Below, one piece after another: positions 16,824 through 26,227 of a stretch of DNA of 64,000 nucleotides. Under the pieces are notes generated by a model. That model was not told the origin of the DNA and made no database searches. It saw only the letters and a list, made by a program, of their open reading frames with translations. Made by a program: the position numbers and the translations under genes. The stretch lies in contig OZ245021.1 of assembly GCA_965223775.1 (NCBI GenBank), positions 124,001 through 188,000 of the forward strand. The letters are read 5' to 3'. This stretch comes from JAJDXW01 sp965223775 (lineage in GTDB: Bacteria; Pseudomonadota; Gammaproteobacteria; HK1). Position 1 is the stretch's first letter. Each line of letters starts with the position of its first letter.

Positions 16824-17876
16824 CTATCCGGACCGGCGCCGCGTGGCTCGCAGCCGGGCCCGGAAGTCCGATTCGTTCTTGCACCGAAGCAAGGCGTCGA
16901 CGACTTCTCCGTCGGTCACCCCGGCCAGCTCCCGGGCATCGAGCGGCAATTCGAGCCCCGGCATCCCCCGCGAGGTCAGGATCCCGCCGGCGACCGCATT
17001 CATGGTTTCGGCGCGCCCCCCGAGGCGCCCTTCCGCGCGGCCCCGAACAAGCCCTTCCGCGCGGCCTTCGGCAAGCCCCTCGGCGCGCCCCTGCGCGTGC
17101 GCTTCGGTCCGTGCCACCCGGCGCCGCGCACGGAGCCAGGGCATGTCGTCGGGGCCGGTGCCTTCCCGTTCGCCGAGCGCCCGTCCCACCCGGGCGAGCA
17201 CCTCGCCGGTCGCCGCCGACAGCGCCGGTTCGTTCATCGCGGTGTGGATCTCCTCCGCCGTCCACCCCGGAAACGCGCGGCTGACCGGCGCGGTGCGATA
17301 GCGCCCGCCCTCCAGGAGGTGGATCGCGAGCCCCGGCAACCGGCCGGCCGGGCGGCTGGGCGCATAACGCTCCGGAACCTCCACCCACACCTCGGGAAAG
17401 CCCCACTCCTCGTACAGACCGAGCTTCCCCCTTCGAACGTCCGTCGTATGGTCCACCTCCACCACGACGTCCGGAAAGTCGTGCTCGCCGATCACCATCC
17501 CTGCCTCGTGCGGCAGCCGCGAGCGCCCCGGATGAAGGTAGACCGACTGGTCCGCCTGCAGGATCCGCGACCGTTCGCCGTGCTCGTCGCGCAGCAGCAG
17601 GTCCATCGTGCCGAAGCACTCGATCGGGGAGCCGCGCTCCGCGGCGATCAACTGGCCGAGGCCGGCGAGTCGTTGCGAGGGGTGCTCGTGGGTGGCGCTG
17701 GTCGGGTCGCGGACCATCCAGGCGGTTTCGGTGTCGGCGTCCCAGAACTCGAACCGGCCCTCGTAGCTGGCAATTTCGTCGCATCTGATTCGCACCGGGC
17801 GGCAGCCGGGAAACTCCGGCGCCGTCCGGGTTTGCCGGGGCCGCACCGTCACGGAAGGGGGCTTGTCGGTCTGCAT
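16824..17876 (-). CDS. Uma2 family endonuclease-like protein
   Basis: A 350-residue PD-(D/E)XK-fold protein of the Uma2 family, abundant in cyanobacteria and some proteobacteria and of uncertain role. The core is FPDVVVEVDHTTDVRRGK followed by YEEWGFPEVWVEVPE, giving the D...E-x-V...K triad. Residues around 265-300 form a repeated RAEGLAEG / RAEGLVRG / RAEGRLGG segment, probably a charged helical tail. ATG 17876 has GGAGG 6 nt upstream, favouring it over the in-frame ATG 17894. It stands alone. Confidence 0.82.
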   Translation of the reverse strand: MQTDKPPSVTVRPRQTRTAPEFPGCRPVRIRCDEIASYEGRFEFWDADTETAWMVRDPTSATHEHPSQRLAGLGQLIAAERGSPIECFGTMDLLLRDEHGERSRILQADQSVYLHPGRSRLPHEAGMVIGEHDFPDVVVEVDHTTDVRRGKLGLYEEWGFPEVWVEVPERYAPSRPAGRLPGLAIHLLEGGRYRTAPVSRAFPGWTAEEIHTAMNEPALSAATGEVLARVGRALGEREGTGPDDMPWLRARRRVARTEAHAQGRAEGLAEGRAEGLVRGRAEGRLGGRAETMNAVAGGILTSRGMPGLELPLDARELAGVTDGEVVDALLRCKNESDFRARLRATRRRSG

Positions 17877-18240
17877 CTCGCGCCTCCATGCCATGGACCT
17901 GATCCATGGTCTCGAATCCAATGCGGCCGAATATTCACCCTTGTTCGTGGTGCGGTCAACTCTCCCCGTCCGGGGCCGAGCGATCAGGATTTTGAGAATC
18001 GCCCAGGACATGAGCGGCGTTCGCCTCCCGGGCCGCCGGCCGGACGCATCGGCGCCGTCGTTGTGAAAGGATCGCGTCGCCGGCTCCCCTGCGAAGAGAT
18101 CTCGGGACAAGGTATGGATTTCCGATCCGGTCCCGGTCCCGGCCACGATGCCTCGCGCCGGAGCCCGCCGGCGCCGCCGCCGGTCCACCGGCAACCGGTA
18201 GCGCGCCGGAACCTGGACCCCGGATGGAAGGAAGCACGGC
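17877..18240. other. Divergent gap between Uma2 and the enolase-superfamily gene
   Basis: About 360 bp separating divergent starts. GGAAGGAAG lies before ATG 18241. I see no strong sigma70 boxes, RNA or extra gene. Confidence 0.35.
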
Positions 18241-19440
18241 ATGAAGATCACGGCGCTCGAGACGGTGCGGCTCGACGAGTTTCCCAACGTGTTGTGGGTG
18301 CGGGTGCACACCGACGAGGGGCTCGTCGGGCTCGGGGAGACGTTCTTCGGGGCACGGGCGGTCGAGGCGTATCTCCACGAGTCGGCGGCGATGACGGTGC
18401 TCGGGCGCGACCCCCTCGCCATCGAGCGCATCGGCCGGGATCTCACCCCCTACATCGGTTTCGCGGGCACCGGGGCGGAGGCGCGCGGCCGCTCGGCGGT
18501 GGACGTCGCGCTCTGGGACCTCTTCGGCAAGGCCACCGGCCAGCCGGTCTACCAGTTGCTGGGCGGGCTCTGCCGCGATCGGATCCGCACCTACAACACC
18601 TGCGCGGGCTACCGCTACGTCCGCAGCCGCCCCGACTGGGGTACGGACGACTGGGGGCTCGAGGGAGCGCCGGAAGGCCCCTACGAGGACCTCGACGCCT
18701 TCCTCAACCGGGCCGACGAGCTCGCGCACAGCCTGCTCGATCAGGGCATCACGGGGATGAAGATCTGGCCCTTCGATCACGCGGCGGTGGAGTCGGACGG
18801 CTACTACATCTCCGGCCGCGACCTCGACCGGGCGCTCGAGCCGTTCCGGAAGATCCGCCGGGCGGTCGGGGACCGGATGGACATCATGGTGGAGCTGCAC
18901 TCGCTGTGGCGGCACCCCGCCGCGGTCAGGATCGCGGCTGCCCTCGAGCCCTTCGACCCCTTCTGGTACGAGGATCCGGTGCGCATGGACAGCCTCGCCG
19001 CCCTGTCGGACTACGCCTCCAAGACCCGCGTCCCGATCTGCGTGAGCGAGACCCTCGGCGGCAAGTGGGAGTTCCGCGACCTGCTGGAGACCGGGGCGTG
19101 CGGCATCGTCATGCCCGACGTCTCGTGGTGCGGCGGGCTCACCGAGGCTCGGAAGATCGCGGCCCTCGCGGACACGTACCACCGGCCGGTCGCCCCTCAC
19201 GACTGCTCCGGGCCGGTCGCGTTCATGGCTTGCGTGCACCTTTCGCTCAGCGTGCCGAACGCCCTCGTGCAGGAGTCGGTGCGGTCGTTCTACACCGGCT
19301 GGTACCGCGAGCTCGTGACGAAGACCCCGGTCATCGAGAATGGCTGGATCCTGCCTCCGGAGGGGCCGGGGCTCGGAACCGAGCTCCTGCCCGACCTCGA
19401 TCGGCGAAAGGACGCGCACGTGACGGTGAGCCGGGCGTAG
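18241..19440 (+). CDS. Sugar-acid dehydratase-like enolase-superfamily enzyme
   Basis: A 399-residue mandelate racemase/muconate lactonizing family member closest in pattern to galactonate-type dehydratases. N-terminal cap: MKITALETVRLDEFPNVLWV. Barrel: GMKIWPFD (Lys), MVELHS, WYEDPV and CVSETLGG (three acidic metal ligands) and APHDCSGP (base His). It would dehydrate an aldonate to a 2-keto-3-deoxy acid. GGAAGG precedes the ATG. About 300 nt downstream in the same direction begins a carbohydrate ABC importer, which supports a role in catabolism of the imported sugar or sugar acid. Substrate not assignable. Confidence 0.88.
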   Translation: MKITALETVRLDEFPNVLWVRVHTDEGLVGLGETFFGARAVEAYLHESAAMTVLGRDPLAIERIGRDLTPYIGFAGTGAEARGRSAVDVALWDLFGKATGQPVYQLLGGLCRDRIRTYNTCAGYRYVRSRPDWGTDDWGLEGAPEGPYEDLDAFLNRADELAHSLLDQGITGMKIWPFDHAAVESDGYYISGRDLDRALEPFRKIRRAVGDRMDIMVELHSLWRHPAAVRIAAALEPFDPFWYEDPVRMDSLAALSDYASKTRVPICVSETLGGKWEFRDLLETGACGIVMPDVSWCGGLTEARKIAALADTYHRPVAPHDCSGPVAFMACVHLSLSVPNALVQESVRSFYTGWYRELVTKTPVIENGWILPPEGPGLGTELLPDLDRRKDAHVTVSRA

Positions 19441-19480
19441 CGGCTCACCCACCGCACGGCGGTCGGGCGCGGCGCGGCGT

Positions 19481-19505
19481 CCGCCCCGCCCCGCCCCGCC
19501 CCGCC
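19481..19505. repeat. CCGCC x 5 tandem repeat
   Basis: Five perfect copies of CCGCC lie in the 295-bp gap between the dehydratase-like gene and the importer. The rest of the gap shows no gene. Confidence 0.8.
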
Positions 19506-19735
19506 CGCGCCTTCGCCGGTGCCCCACGGCTTCGATTCCGCCTTCGGTCCAGCTCCGATCGGGGGTACGCGGTTCGCCTGCCTTCTCGCCTTCTCGCCTT
19601 CCCGGCCGCCGGTTTGCGCATTCGCTCGCGGCCGCCGATCTGGGCTAGCATGTCGCCCGTGCAGCCTCGGATCAGACGAGGGCCGCGCCCCTTGAGGCTG
19701 CGACGCGGACGGCGCTGCCCCGAGGAGGATCAACC

Positions 19736-21205
19736 ATGAAGCGCTGTTTCATCCAAGCGGCGGCGGCCGCCACGGCGGCCGCGCTGGCGGTCCCCGCAAT
19801 CGCCGCGGAGGTTCTGCCGGGAGCGACGGTGGCCGAGCGCGCCCTCAACGGCGCGAAGGAGTACATCGAGAGGAACGGCCTCGAGAACCCGAAGCTCACC
19901 ATGCTGCTGAGCTCGCTCTACCGGAACTCGATGCCCGACTTCACCCGCGAGTGGACGGAGCTCACCGGGGTCGAGATCGAGAACGTCCCGCTCGGGTACA
20001 CCGACATCCCGGCCAAGGTCATGGCCGAGGCCACCGCCAAGACCGGCGTGTACGACATCTTCAACGACTTTCCCTACTCGATGCCCGACGCGGTCGGCGC
20101 GGGCGTGGTGGTCGCGCTCGACGAGTACGCGGCGCGCGGCCAGCCGGACTTCTCCGGGACCGCGCCGGGACTCCGGTTCCAGCAGTACTACCAGGGCAAG
20201 CTCTACAACATGGTCCTCGACGGAGACCACATCATCCTCGTGCTGCGCAAGGATCTCGTCGAGAACCCGGCCGTGATGGAAGACTACCGGGCGAAGTTCG
20301 GCAAGGACCCGGGCTGCCCGGAGACCATGGCCGAATGGGAGCAGATGGCGGCCTACTTCAACACCAAGGAAGGGGAGACGAGATGGGGAATGACGTTCGA
20401 CAAGCCGCTCTACGGGGCGGTGGCGTATCGCTCGATCAATTTCTCCTACCGGCATTTCCCGGCCTACCTGGGCGGGCTCATGTTCGACGCGGACATGACC
20501 CCGACCATCAATACCCCGAACGGCGTCCGGGCCATCAATGAGTTCGCTTCCATCGTCCCGTACATGCCGCCCGACGTCCAGGGTTGGGGCACCCCGCAGA
20601 TCTATCCGTTCTGGCGAACGGGCAACGCCTTCTCGGCCATGTCCTTCCCGTCCATCGTGGGGAACGCGAACAGCAGCCCGGACAGCGTCATCAAGGGCAA
20701 GCAGCTCGCCTGCGTCATCCCGAAGGTCGACGTCGGCGGCGGCAACATGGTGAGCCGGGCCCCGCAGGCGGCCGGCACCGGGTACATGGTGAGCCGCTAC
20801 GGCAAGCACCCCGAGCTCTCCTACTACTTCATCCAGTGGTTCACGAGCGAGAGCGTGGGTGACCGCGCGATTGCCCATCCCAAGGGCTTCTGGGACCCGT
20901 TCCGCACTTCCAACCTGACCAACGAGGGCATCATCGCCAGGTTCGGCCAGCAGTTCCTCGACACCACGATGGAGAATTCGAAGAGTGCGGTCTCGCTGCT
21001 GCTCCTCGAGGGCAACTACGAGTACTTCAACATTCTCGACAAGCATCTTGCGAGCGTGATGAATGGGAACATCACGGCCGAGGAGGCGGCGGCGCTCATC
21101 GAGGAAGGGTGGAACGACGTCACGGAGGATATCGGCCGGGACTACCAGGTCGCTTCCTGGCGAGCCGGCGTCGAGAGCGGCATCTACCTCGACAAGTTCG
21201 AGTAG
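19736..21205 (+). CDS. Carbohydrate ABC transporter substrate-binding protein
   Basis: A 489-residue periplasmic binding protein of the extracellular solute-binding family 1 type. It begins with a classic Sec signal (MKRCFIQAAAAATAAALAVP, cut near AIAA) and continues with family features FTREWTELTGVEIENVPLGY and VYDIFNDFPYSMPDAVGAG. GAGGAGG lies 9-10 nt before ATG 19736. It is the first gene of a four-gene importer: binding protein, two permeases, ATPase. A GC hairpin follows the stop, which commonly keeps binding-protein mRNA more abundant than that of the permeases. Likely ligand: an oligosaccharide, polyol or sugar acid. Confidence 0.9.
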   Translation: MKRCFIQAAAAATAAALAVPAIAAEVLPGATVAERALNGAKEYIERNGLENPKLTMLLSSLYRNSMPDFTREWTELTGVEIENVPLGYTDIPAKVMAEATAKTGVYDIFNDFPYSMPDAVGAGVVVALDEYAARGQPDFSGTAPGLRFQQYYQGKLYNMVLDGDHIILVLRKDLVENPAVMEDYRAKFGKDPGCPETMAEWEQMAAYFNTKEGETRWGMTFDKPLYGAVAYRSINFSYRHFPAYLGGLMFDADMTPTINTPNGVRAINEFASIVPYMPPDVQGWGTPQIYPFWRTGNAFSAMSFPSIVGNANSSPDSVIKGKQLACVIPKVDVGGGNMVSRAPQAAGTGYMVSRYGKHPELSYYFIQWFTSESVGDRAIAHPKGFWDPFRTSNLTNEGIIARFGQQFLDTTMENSKSAVSLLLLEGNYEYFNILDKHLASVMNGNITAEEAAALIEEGWNDVTEDIGRDYQVASWRAGVESGIYLDKFE

Positions 21206-21224
21206 CGGGCCGACCCGCGGGGTC

Positions 21225-21247
21225 GTGTCCGGGCCCTGCGCGGACAC
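21225..21247 (+). other. Intercistronic hairpin after the binding-protein gene
   Basis: GTGTCCG and CGGACAC form a perfect 7-bp stem with a 9-nt loop 20 bases after the stop, and a second short GCGGG/CCCGC hairpin overlaps the stop. Without a T-run this looks like a 3'-protecting or attenuating structure rather than a full terminator. Confidence 0.5.
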
Positions 21248-21351
21248 GGCGGATGCGTACGGTGGACGGAGTGGATTGCACGTGCGGGCCGGGTCTTCGG
21301 CCCGCACGAGCCTGCCCATCTTCCTCCTTACTCTCCACGGGTTGAGTCCTG

Positions 21352-22344
21352 ATGGCGGAATCCGGGCAACCGGTGGTGGCTGGCGCGGCGGCTCGCGCGC
21401 CCGCGCGGCTGGCGTCGCCCGGCCGGCGGCTGGCGGCGTGGCTTGCTCAGGAACGGGTGTTTCGTCTCATCCCGTTCATCGCCGTCGAGGCGGTCTTCAT
21501 CCTCGTCATCATCATCCCGTTCATCCTCACCATCTACATCAGCCTGCTTCGCTGGCGCGCGAACCGGCCGTTCGAGCAGGCGCACTTCAGCGGATTCTTC
21601 AACTACGGACGGGTGCTCGCCAAGGACGAGTTCTGGATGGCGGTGGGGCGCACGTTCTACTTTGCGGGGGCGGCGGTGATCCTCGAGCTGCTGATCGGCT
21701 TCGTCCTCGCGTTCCTGCTCCACCGGCACTTCCGCGGACGGCGGCTCTACATCACGATCTTCCTCGCGCCGATGATGGTGGTGCCGGTCGTCGTCGGCTA
21801 CAACTTCTCGATGATCTACGTCGACAGCGGTCCGCTCAACGAGATCCTCGCGCCGTTTCTGGAGCCGTTCGGCATCGACCCGCGCATCCGGTGGCTGTCC
21901 CATCCGGCGGCGGCGCAGTGGGCGATCATCCTCGCCGACGTATGGCAGTGGACCTCGCTCACGTTTCTCATCTTCCTGTCCGGTTTCGCCGCCCTGCCGC
22001 AGCAGCTCGTCAACGCGGCGCGGGTCCTCGGGGCGAGCCCCGCGCAGATCTTCTGGCGCGTGCAGCTCCCGCTCCTCAAGCCGGCCATCATCATCGCGGT
22101 GGTGATCCGGTCGATGGAAGCGCTCAAGATGTTCGACCCGGTGGTGCTGCTCACGTTCGGCGGCCCCGGCATCTCGACCCAGACCATCGCCTACTACCTG
22201 TGGCAGGAGGTGTGGGTGTTCCACAAGTACAGCTATGGCGCGGCCGCCTCCATCCTGCTCCTGATCTTCTTCTCGGTGTTCATCTTCTTCGGGATCTGGC
22301 TGCTCGTGCGCCAGCGCGAATCGGTGCGGCGGGTGGACGCGTGA
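21352..22344 (+). CDS. Sugar ABC transporter permease, MalF-like
   Basis: A 330-residue inner-membrane protein with a cytoplasmic N-terminus of about 40 residues and six hydrophobic segments, the first being LIPFIAVEAVFILVIIIPF. The coupling-helix EAA loop reads NAARVLGASPAQIFWRVQLP. Length and topology fit the MalF/UgpA type. It forms the translocation path with the next gene. ATG 21352 lies 146 nt after the binding-protein gene. Confidence 0.92.
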   Translation: MAESGQPVVAGAAARAPARLASPGRRLAAWLAQERVFRLIPFIAVEAVFILVIIIPFILTIYISLLRWRANRPFEQAHFSGFFNYGRVLAKDEFWMAVGRTFYFAGAAVILELLIGFVLAFLLHRHFRGRRLYITIFLAPMMVVPVVVGYNFSMIYVDSGPLNEILAPFLEPFGIDPRIRWLSHPAAAQWAIILADVWQWTSLTFLIFLSGFAALPQQLVNAARVLGASPAQIFWRVQLPLLKPAIIIAVVIRSMEALKMFDPVVLLTFGGPGISTQTIAYYLWQEVWVFHKYSYGAAASILLLIFFSVFIFFGIWLLVRQRESVRRVDA

Positions 22345-22393
22345 GCGGCGCGATGGCGAGCGGGACGGCAGCGATGGCAGCCGGGGGGGCCGG

Positions 22394-23332
22394 GTGATGG
22401 CGTCCGCGCGGAGCCGGAACCGCCTCCGGCGCCACCGGCGGGCATGGGTCCGGCACGCCATCCTGCTCGCGTGGACCCTGTTCATCGTCTTTCCGCTCTA
22501 CTGGATGGTGATGACTTCGTTCAAGGACTCGGGAGAGTGGGTCTCGTGGCCGCCCCACTGGTATCCCCACGACTTCACCATCCACAACTACCACCAGATC
22601 TTCACGTTCAGCGCGCTCGGGGAGGAGTTGAGCCGCGACGCGACGGACCAGGCGTTCAGCATCTGGAAGGCGCTCGGCGACTCGCTGCTGATCTGCAGCG
22701 TCGCGTCGTTCATCGCGCTCGTGCTCGGGGTGTTCCTCGCCTACGCGATCTCCCGGTTCGCGGTCGGGGGGAGCAAGTTCCGGCACATCATCCTCACCAT
22801 CCGGATGGTGCCTCCCATCGTGATCGCGATCCCGATCCTGATGTACTACGCAATCATGATTCCCTTCACGACGGAAGCGCTGTTCGGGACCCGGATCACG
22901 CTGTTCGACACCTATTTCGGGCTCGGAGCGCTCTACGTGGCGACCACCCTGCCGTTCGTCATCTGGATGATGCTGAGCTTCATCGACGAGGCGCCCTACA
23001 CCCTCGAGCACGCGGCGCGGATGATGGGGGCGGGCCGGATCTACACCCTGCGCCGGGTGGTCCTGCCCCTCGTCGCGTCGGGGCTGGTGGTGACCTATCT
23101 CTTCGTGTTCATCCTGAACTGGAGCGAGTTCCTGCTCGCCCTCACCCTCACCCACCCCGAGGTGACCACGCTCCCGGTCCTGCTCAACAAGTTCCAGAGC
23201 GCCTCGGAAGGCCGGCTCTACGGGCCGCAGGCGGCCATCGGGACGGTGATCACCATCCCGGTGGTGGTTCTCGGGGTGCTGATCCAGAAACATCTCATCA
23301 AGGGCTTCAGCTTCGGGATGATCCGGAAGTGA
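22394..23332 (+). CDS. Sugar ABC transporter permease, MalG-like
   Basis: A 312-residue permease with six hydrophobic segments. It opens with the typical MalG pattern HAILLAWTLFIVFPLYWMVM then TSFKD. The EAA loop is EHAARMMGAGRIYTLRRVVLP. The start is GTG 22394 or ATG 22397 (GTGATG), 50 nt behind the first permease. With it, it builds the heterodimeric channel. Confidence 0.92.
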   Translation: MMASARSRNRLRRHRRAWVRHAILLAWTLFIVFPLYWMVMTSFKDSGEWVSWPPHWYPHDFTIHNYHQIFTFSALGEELSRDATDQAFSIWKALGDSLLICSVASFIALVLGVFLAYAISRFAVGGSKFRHIILTIRMVPPIVIAIPILMYYAIMIPFTTEALFGTRITLFDTYFGLGALYVATTLPFVIWMMLSFIDEAPYTLEHAARMMGAGRIYTLRRVVLPLVASGLVVTYLFVFILNWSEFLLALTLTHPEVTTLPVLLNKFQSASEGRLYGPQAAIGTVITIPVVVLGVLIQKHLIKGFSFGMIRK

Positions 23333-23550
23333 GGACGGGGGCGGCAAACCGGAAGCCGGCCGGCCCGGGCGCGCCGGTGGATGCGTCGGGCTTCGTGGAT
23401 GGCGCGCGAACGGCGAGGCCGCTCCCGGCCCCGGCCGTCGACCCGAACCGTCCCGTTGCCGCCCGGCGGTGCGGGGAGACCGGTCTCGGCGGTGCGGGGA
23501 GCGGCCGGAACCGCGTGAAGCCTGCCGCCCGGAAGATGCGGCCACCGGAT

Positions 23551-23592
23551 GCGAGTGCCCGTGCGAGTGCCCGTGCCCGTGCGAGTGCCCGT
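23551..23592. repeat. Short 12-bp repeat in the leader of the ABC ATPase gene
   Basis: GCGAGTGCCCGT occurs at 23551-23562, 23563-23574 and 23581-23592, with a half unit GCCCGT between the last two copies. It fills part of the 304-bp gap between the permease and ATPase genes, which otherwise shows no gene. Confidence 0.8.
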
Positions 23593-23636
23593 TCGCGTTC
23601 GCGTGCGGGGTGGCGCGCTCGCGCTGGAGAGATGCC

Positions 23637-24716
23637 TTGGCGGAAATAGTTCTGCGCGACCTCGTGAAGCACTTCGGCCCCACCGTTGCCGTGGCCGGCG
23701 TCAACCTCCTGATTGCGGACGGCGAGTTCCTGATCATGGTGGGGCCGTCGGGCTGCGGCAAGACGACGACCCTCAACATGATCTCCGGCCTCGAGACCCC
23801 CACGTCGGGCGAGATCGTGATCGGCGACCAGGTGGTGAACGATCTCGAGCCGGGCGAGCGCGGGCTCGGCATGGTGTTCCAGGACCTCGCCCTGTTCCCG
23901 CACATGACGGTGTTCGAGAACATCGCGTTCGGGCTCCGGGTGAAGAAGACGGACGACTCCGAGGTGGAGCGCCAGGTAAAGGCGGCCGCGGACGCGATGC
24001 ACATCGGCGCGCTGCTCGACAAGCGCCCGAACGAATGCTCGGGAGGCGAGGCGCAGCGGGTCGCCCTTGCCCGGACGATCGTCAACGATCCCTCCGTCTT
24101 TCTCATGGACGAGCCGCTCTCGAGCCTCGATGCGAAGCTGCGCCTCGACATGCGAACGGAGCTCAAGCATCTCCACCACCGGCTGCGGGCGACGTTCGTC
24201 TACGTCACCCACGACCAGGCGGAGGCGATGACCATGGCGGACCGCATCGTGGTGATGCAGGACGGGCGGATCGAGCAGATGGGGGCGCCCCTGGAGATCT
24301 ACCGGCGCCCCTTCACCCGGTTCGTGGCGGGGTTCTTCGGGGTCCCGACGATGAACTTCCTCGAAGGCGAGGTCGTGTCCGGCAAAGGAGGAGACGGCCT
24401 CGAGTTCCGTTCGTCGCCGGTGGTGCAGCCTCTCGCCGCGTCAACCCCGGCCGCGGCGGCGGGCGGCGCCGCGACCCTCGGGGTGCGGGCCGAGCACGTG
24501 CGGCTCGTTCCGAGCGACGGCGGAGTCGGCCGCGTCACCCTGACCGAGCCCCTCGGCGACGAGACCCTGGTCTTCTTCGAGTTCGGCGGGAGCGCGCCGC
24601 TCGTCGCCAAGGTCGATCCCGATTCCCCGCTCGGTCCCGGCGATCCGGTGGCATTCGACTTCGACCGCGACTGGTGCCACCTGTTCGACTCCGAGAGCGG
24701 CGCGCGCCTCAACTGA
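23637..24716 (+). CDS. Sugar ABC transporter ATP-binding protein, MalK/UgpC-like
   Basis: A 359-residue ATPase. TTG 23637 (GGAGAG upstream) gives LAEIVLRDLVKHFGPTVAV, the correct family N-terminus; longer in-frame starts would add the Cys/Pro-rich translation of the short repeat. Walker A GPSGCGKTT, Q-loop MVFQDLALFPH, signature CSGGEAQRVALAR (Glu where Gln is usual), Walker B VFLMDEPLSSLD, H-loop YVTHDQAEAM. The C-terminal 120 residues form the TOBE regulatory domain. It energises the two permeases upstream. A decayed copy of the 3' end of this gene type lies near 28.4-28.6 kb. Confidence 0.92.
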   Translation: MAEIVLRDLVKHFGPTVAVAGVNLLIADGEFLIMVGPSGCGKTTTLNMISGLETPTSGEIVIGDQVVNDLEPGERGLGMVFQDLALFPHMTVFENIAFGLRVKKTDDSEVERQVKAAADAMHIGALLDKRPNECSGGEAQRVALARTIVNDPSVFLMDEPLSSLDAKLRLDMRTELKHLHHRLRATFVYVTHDQAEAMTMADRIVVMQDGRIEQMGAPLEIYRRPFTRFVAGFFGVPTMNFLEGEVVSGKGGDGLEFRSSPVVQPLAASTPAAAAGGAATLGVRAEHVRLVPSDGGVGRVTLTEPLGDETLVFFEFGGSAPLVAKVDPDSPLGPGDPVAFDFDRDWCHLFDSESGARLN

Positions 24717-24732
24717 GCGCGGGAGTTCCCAA

Positions 24733-25467
24733 GTGACCATAGCCCAAGAGAGTTCAAGCCAGACACGATTCATAGCGCTGCTGATCGACGGCGACAACGC
24801 ACAGCCGTCGCTGATCGTGCAGGTGCTGGCCGAGACGGCGAAGTACGGGACGATCGCGGTTCGTCGCATCTACGGCGACTGGACGAAGCGCGAGATGACC
24901 GGGTGGAAGGAATCCCTGCACGCCCACGCGGTTCAGCCGATACAGCAGTTCCGCTACACCACCGGCAAGAATGCGACGGACAGCGCCCTCATCATCGACG
25001 CGATGGATCTGCTGCACTCGGGCACGGTCAGCGGCTTCTGCATCGTTTCGAGCGACAGCGACTACACGCGGCTCGCGACGAGAATCCGCGAGCAGGGGCT
25101 GTTCGTGATGGGGGTCGGTCGGTCGGGAACGCCCAAATCGTTCGTGAACGCATGCGAGATGTTCGTCCATACGGAGAATCTCGTTCCGGAAGGCAAGCCG
25201 AAGACGGCACGCCAGGCATCGGCAGACGACGATGGCTGGACGAAGACCGTCACGCAGGCGATCGAGATGGCCATCCAGGACGACGGCTGGGGTTCCCTCG
25301 GGGAGGTCGGCCAGCACGTGCGACAGCTCGACCCCGCCTTCGACCCCCGCAGCTTCGGCCACAAGCAGCTCTCCCTGCTGATCAAGTCCCGCACGGATCT
25401 GTTCAAGACCCGGGAACCGAAGACCAAGAACGGCCCCTCGAAGATCTACGTCAAACCGGCCGGCTGA
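24733..25467 (+). CDS. NYN-domain RNase-like protein with OST-HTH/LOTUS domain
   Basis: A 244-residue protein. N-terminal NYN/PIN-like nuclease domain: FIALLIDGDNAQPS (D19, D21), GKNATDSALIIDAMDLL (D83) and FCIVSSDSDYTRLA (D108, D110), a complete acidic site. The C-terminal part (about 165-244), including SLGEVGQHVRQLDPAF and YVKPAG, matches an OST-HTH/LOTUS RNA-binding domain. LabA-like proteins of this build are predicted RNases. GTG 24733 starts 16 nt after the ABC ATPase stop, but the gene is not functionally related and opens an accessory island. RNase activity is inferred. Confidence 0.85.
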   Translation: MTIAQESSSQTRFIALLIDGDNAQPSLIVQVLAETAKYGTIAVRRIYGDWTKREMTGWKESLHAHAVQPIQQFRYTTGKNATDSALIIDAMDLLHSGTVSGFCIVSSDSDYTRLATRIREQGLFVMGVGRSGTPKSFVNACEMFVHTENLVPEGKPKTARQASADDDGWTKTVTQAIEMAIQDDGWGSLGEVGQHVRQLDPAFDPRSFGHKQLSLLIKSRTDLFKTREPKTKNGPSKIYVKPAG

Positions 25468-25564
25468 GTGCCATGGCTACCATGGAGGGAGTCGAAACCA
25501 GCACCTGGTGCGGTTGAGAGGCATTGCCGGCCTCCCGTCTTTCCGTGAACCAGGACTTGCAGTC

Positions 25565-26227
25565 ATGCGCAGGATTACAAGAACTGCTGACCGGATTCCC
25601 CAGCGCCGGCACAATGAAGACCGAATGAGGCGGGCCAGGAGCTGGCTCGACAGAAGTGAACAAGCCACCTCCGAAGGAGAGCAGTTCATCTTTCTGTGGA
25701 TCGCGTTCAACGCGGCTTATGGATCGGATGCATCGGATTCGGAGAATCTGACCCAACGGCGACAGTTCAGCGACTTCCTTGGGAAGGTATTGGAACGAGA
25801 TACGGGAAACGAAATTGAGAGTATCATTTGGGACGCGTTTCCCGGCCCGATTCGTATTCTTCTGGAGAACGAGTACGTATTTGCACCGTTCTGGAAGTGG
25901 GTACAGGGTGAGCCGGAAGGTGATGATTGGCATGAACGTTTCGAACGCGAGACAGCAAGTGTACGAAGAAAACTTTCTGAACGGGATGTTCACGGGATAT
26001 TGAGAATCGTCTTTGACAGGCTCTATACGCTCCGGAACCAGATGTTCCACGGCGGTGCGACCTTTTCTGAAGGTTGGGGCCAGTCTCAGGTGCATGATGG
26101 CAGCAGGATCATGGCCTCCCTGGTTCCAACAGTCCTGGAGATCATGCAATTGGATATTGATAGCGACCCAGGTGCCGCTTCCTGGGGGGCGGTCGCCTAT
26201 CCCCGCATCAACTACCAACCCGAGTAG
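25565..26227 (+). CDS. HEPN-domain protein, putative RNase
   Basis: A protein of about 220 residues with an N-terminal helical stretch EQFIFLWIAFNAAYG and a C-terminal HEPN active-site motif R157-NQMF-H162 (R-x4-H) in LYTLRNQMFHGGAT. The overall look resembles Apea-like HEPN proteins found in defence loci. ATG 25565 gives MRRITRTADRIPQRRHNE; a longer in-frame version from 25508 exists. G+C is lower than in the backbone. It follows the NYN gene in the same direction by about 100 nt, placing two unrelated nuclease folds side by side. Partner relation and activity are inferred. Confidence 0.7.
   Translation: MRRITRTADRIPQRRHNEDRMRRARSWLDRSEQATSEGEQFIFLWIAFNAAYGSDASDSENLTQRRQFSDFLGKVLERDTGNEIESIIWDAFPGPIRILLENEYVFAPFWKWVQGEPEGDDWHERFERETASVRRKLSERDVHGILRIVFDRLYTLRNQMFHGGATFSEGWGQSQVHDGSRIMASLVPTVLEIMQLDIDSDPGAASWGAVAYPRINYQPE

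Noticed and set aside
16590..19739. Very long (over 1000 codons) plus-strand frame
   Set aside because: GC-rich open frame without stops that runs antisense to Uma2 and out of frame over the dehydratase-like gene.
23551..23606. CRISPR-like direct repeats before the ABC ATPase
   Set aside because: Units are 12 bp and contiguous without spacers; a simple tandem repeat.
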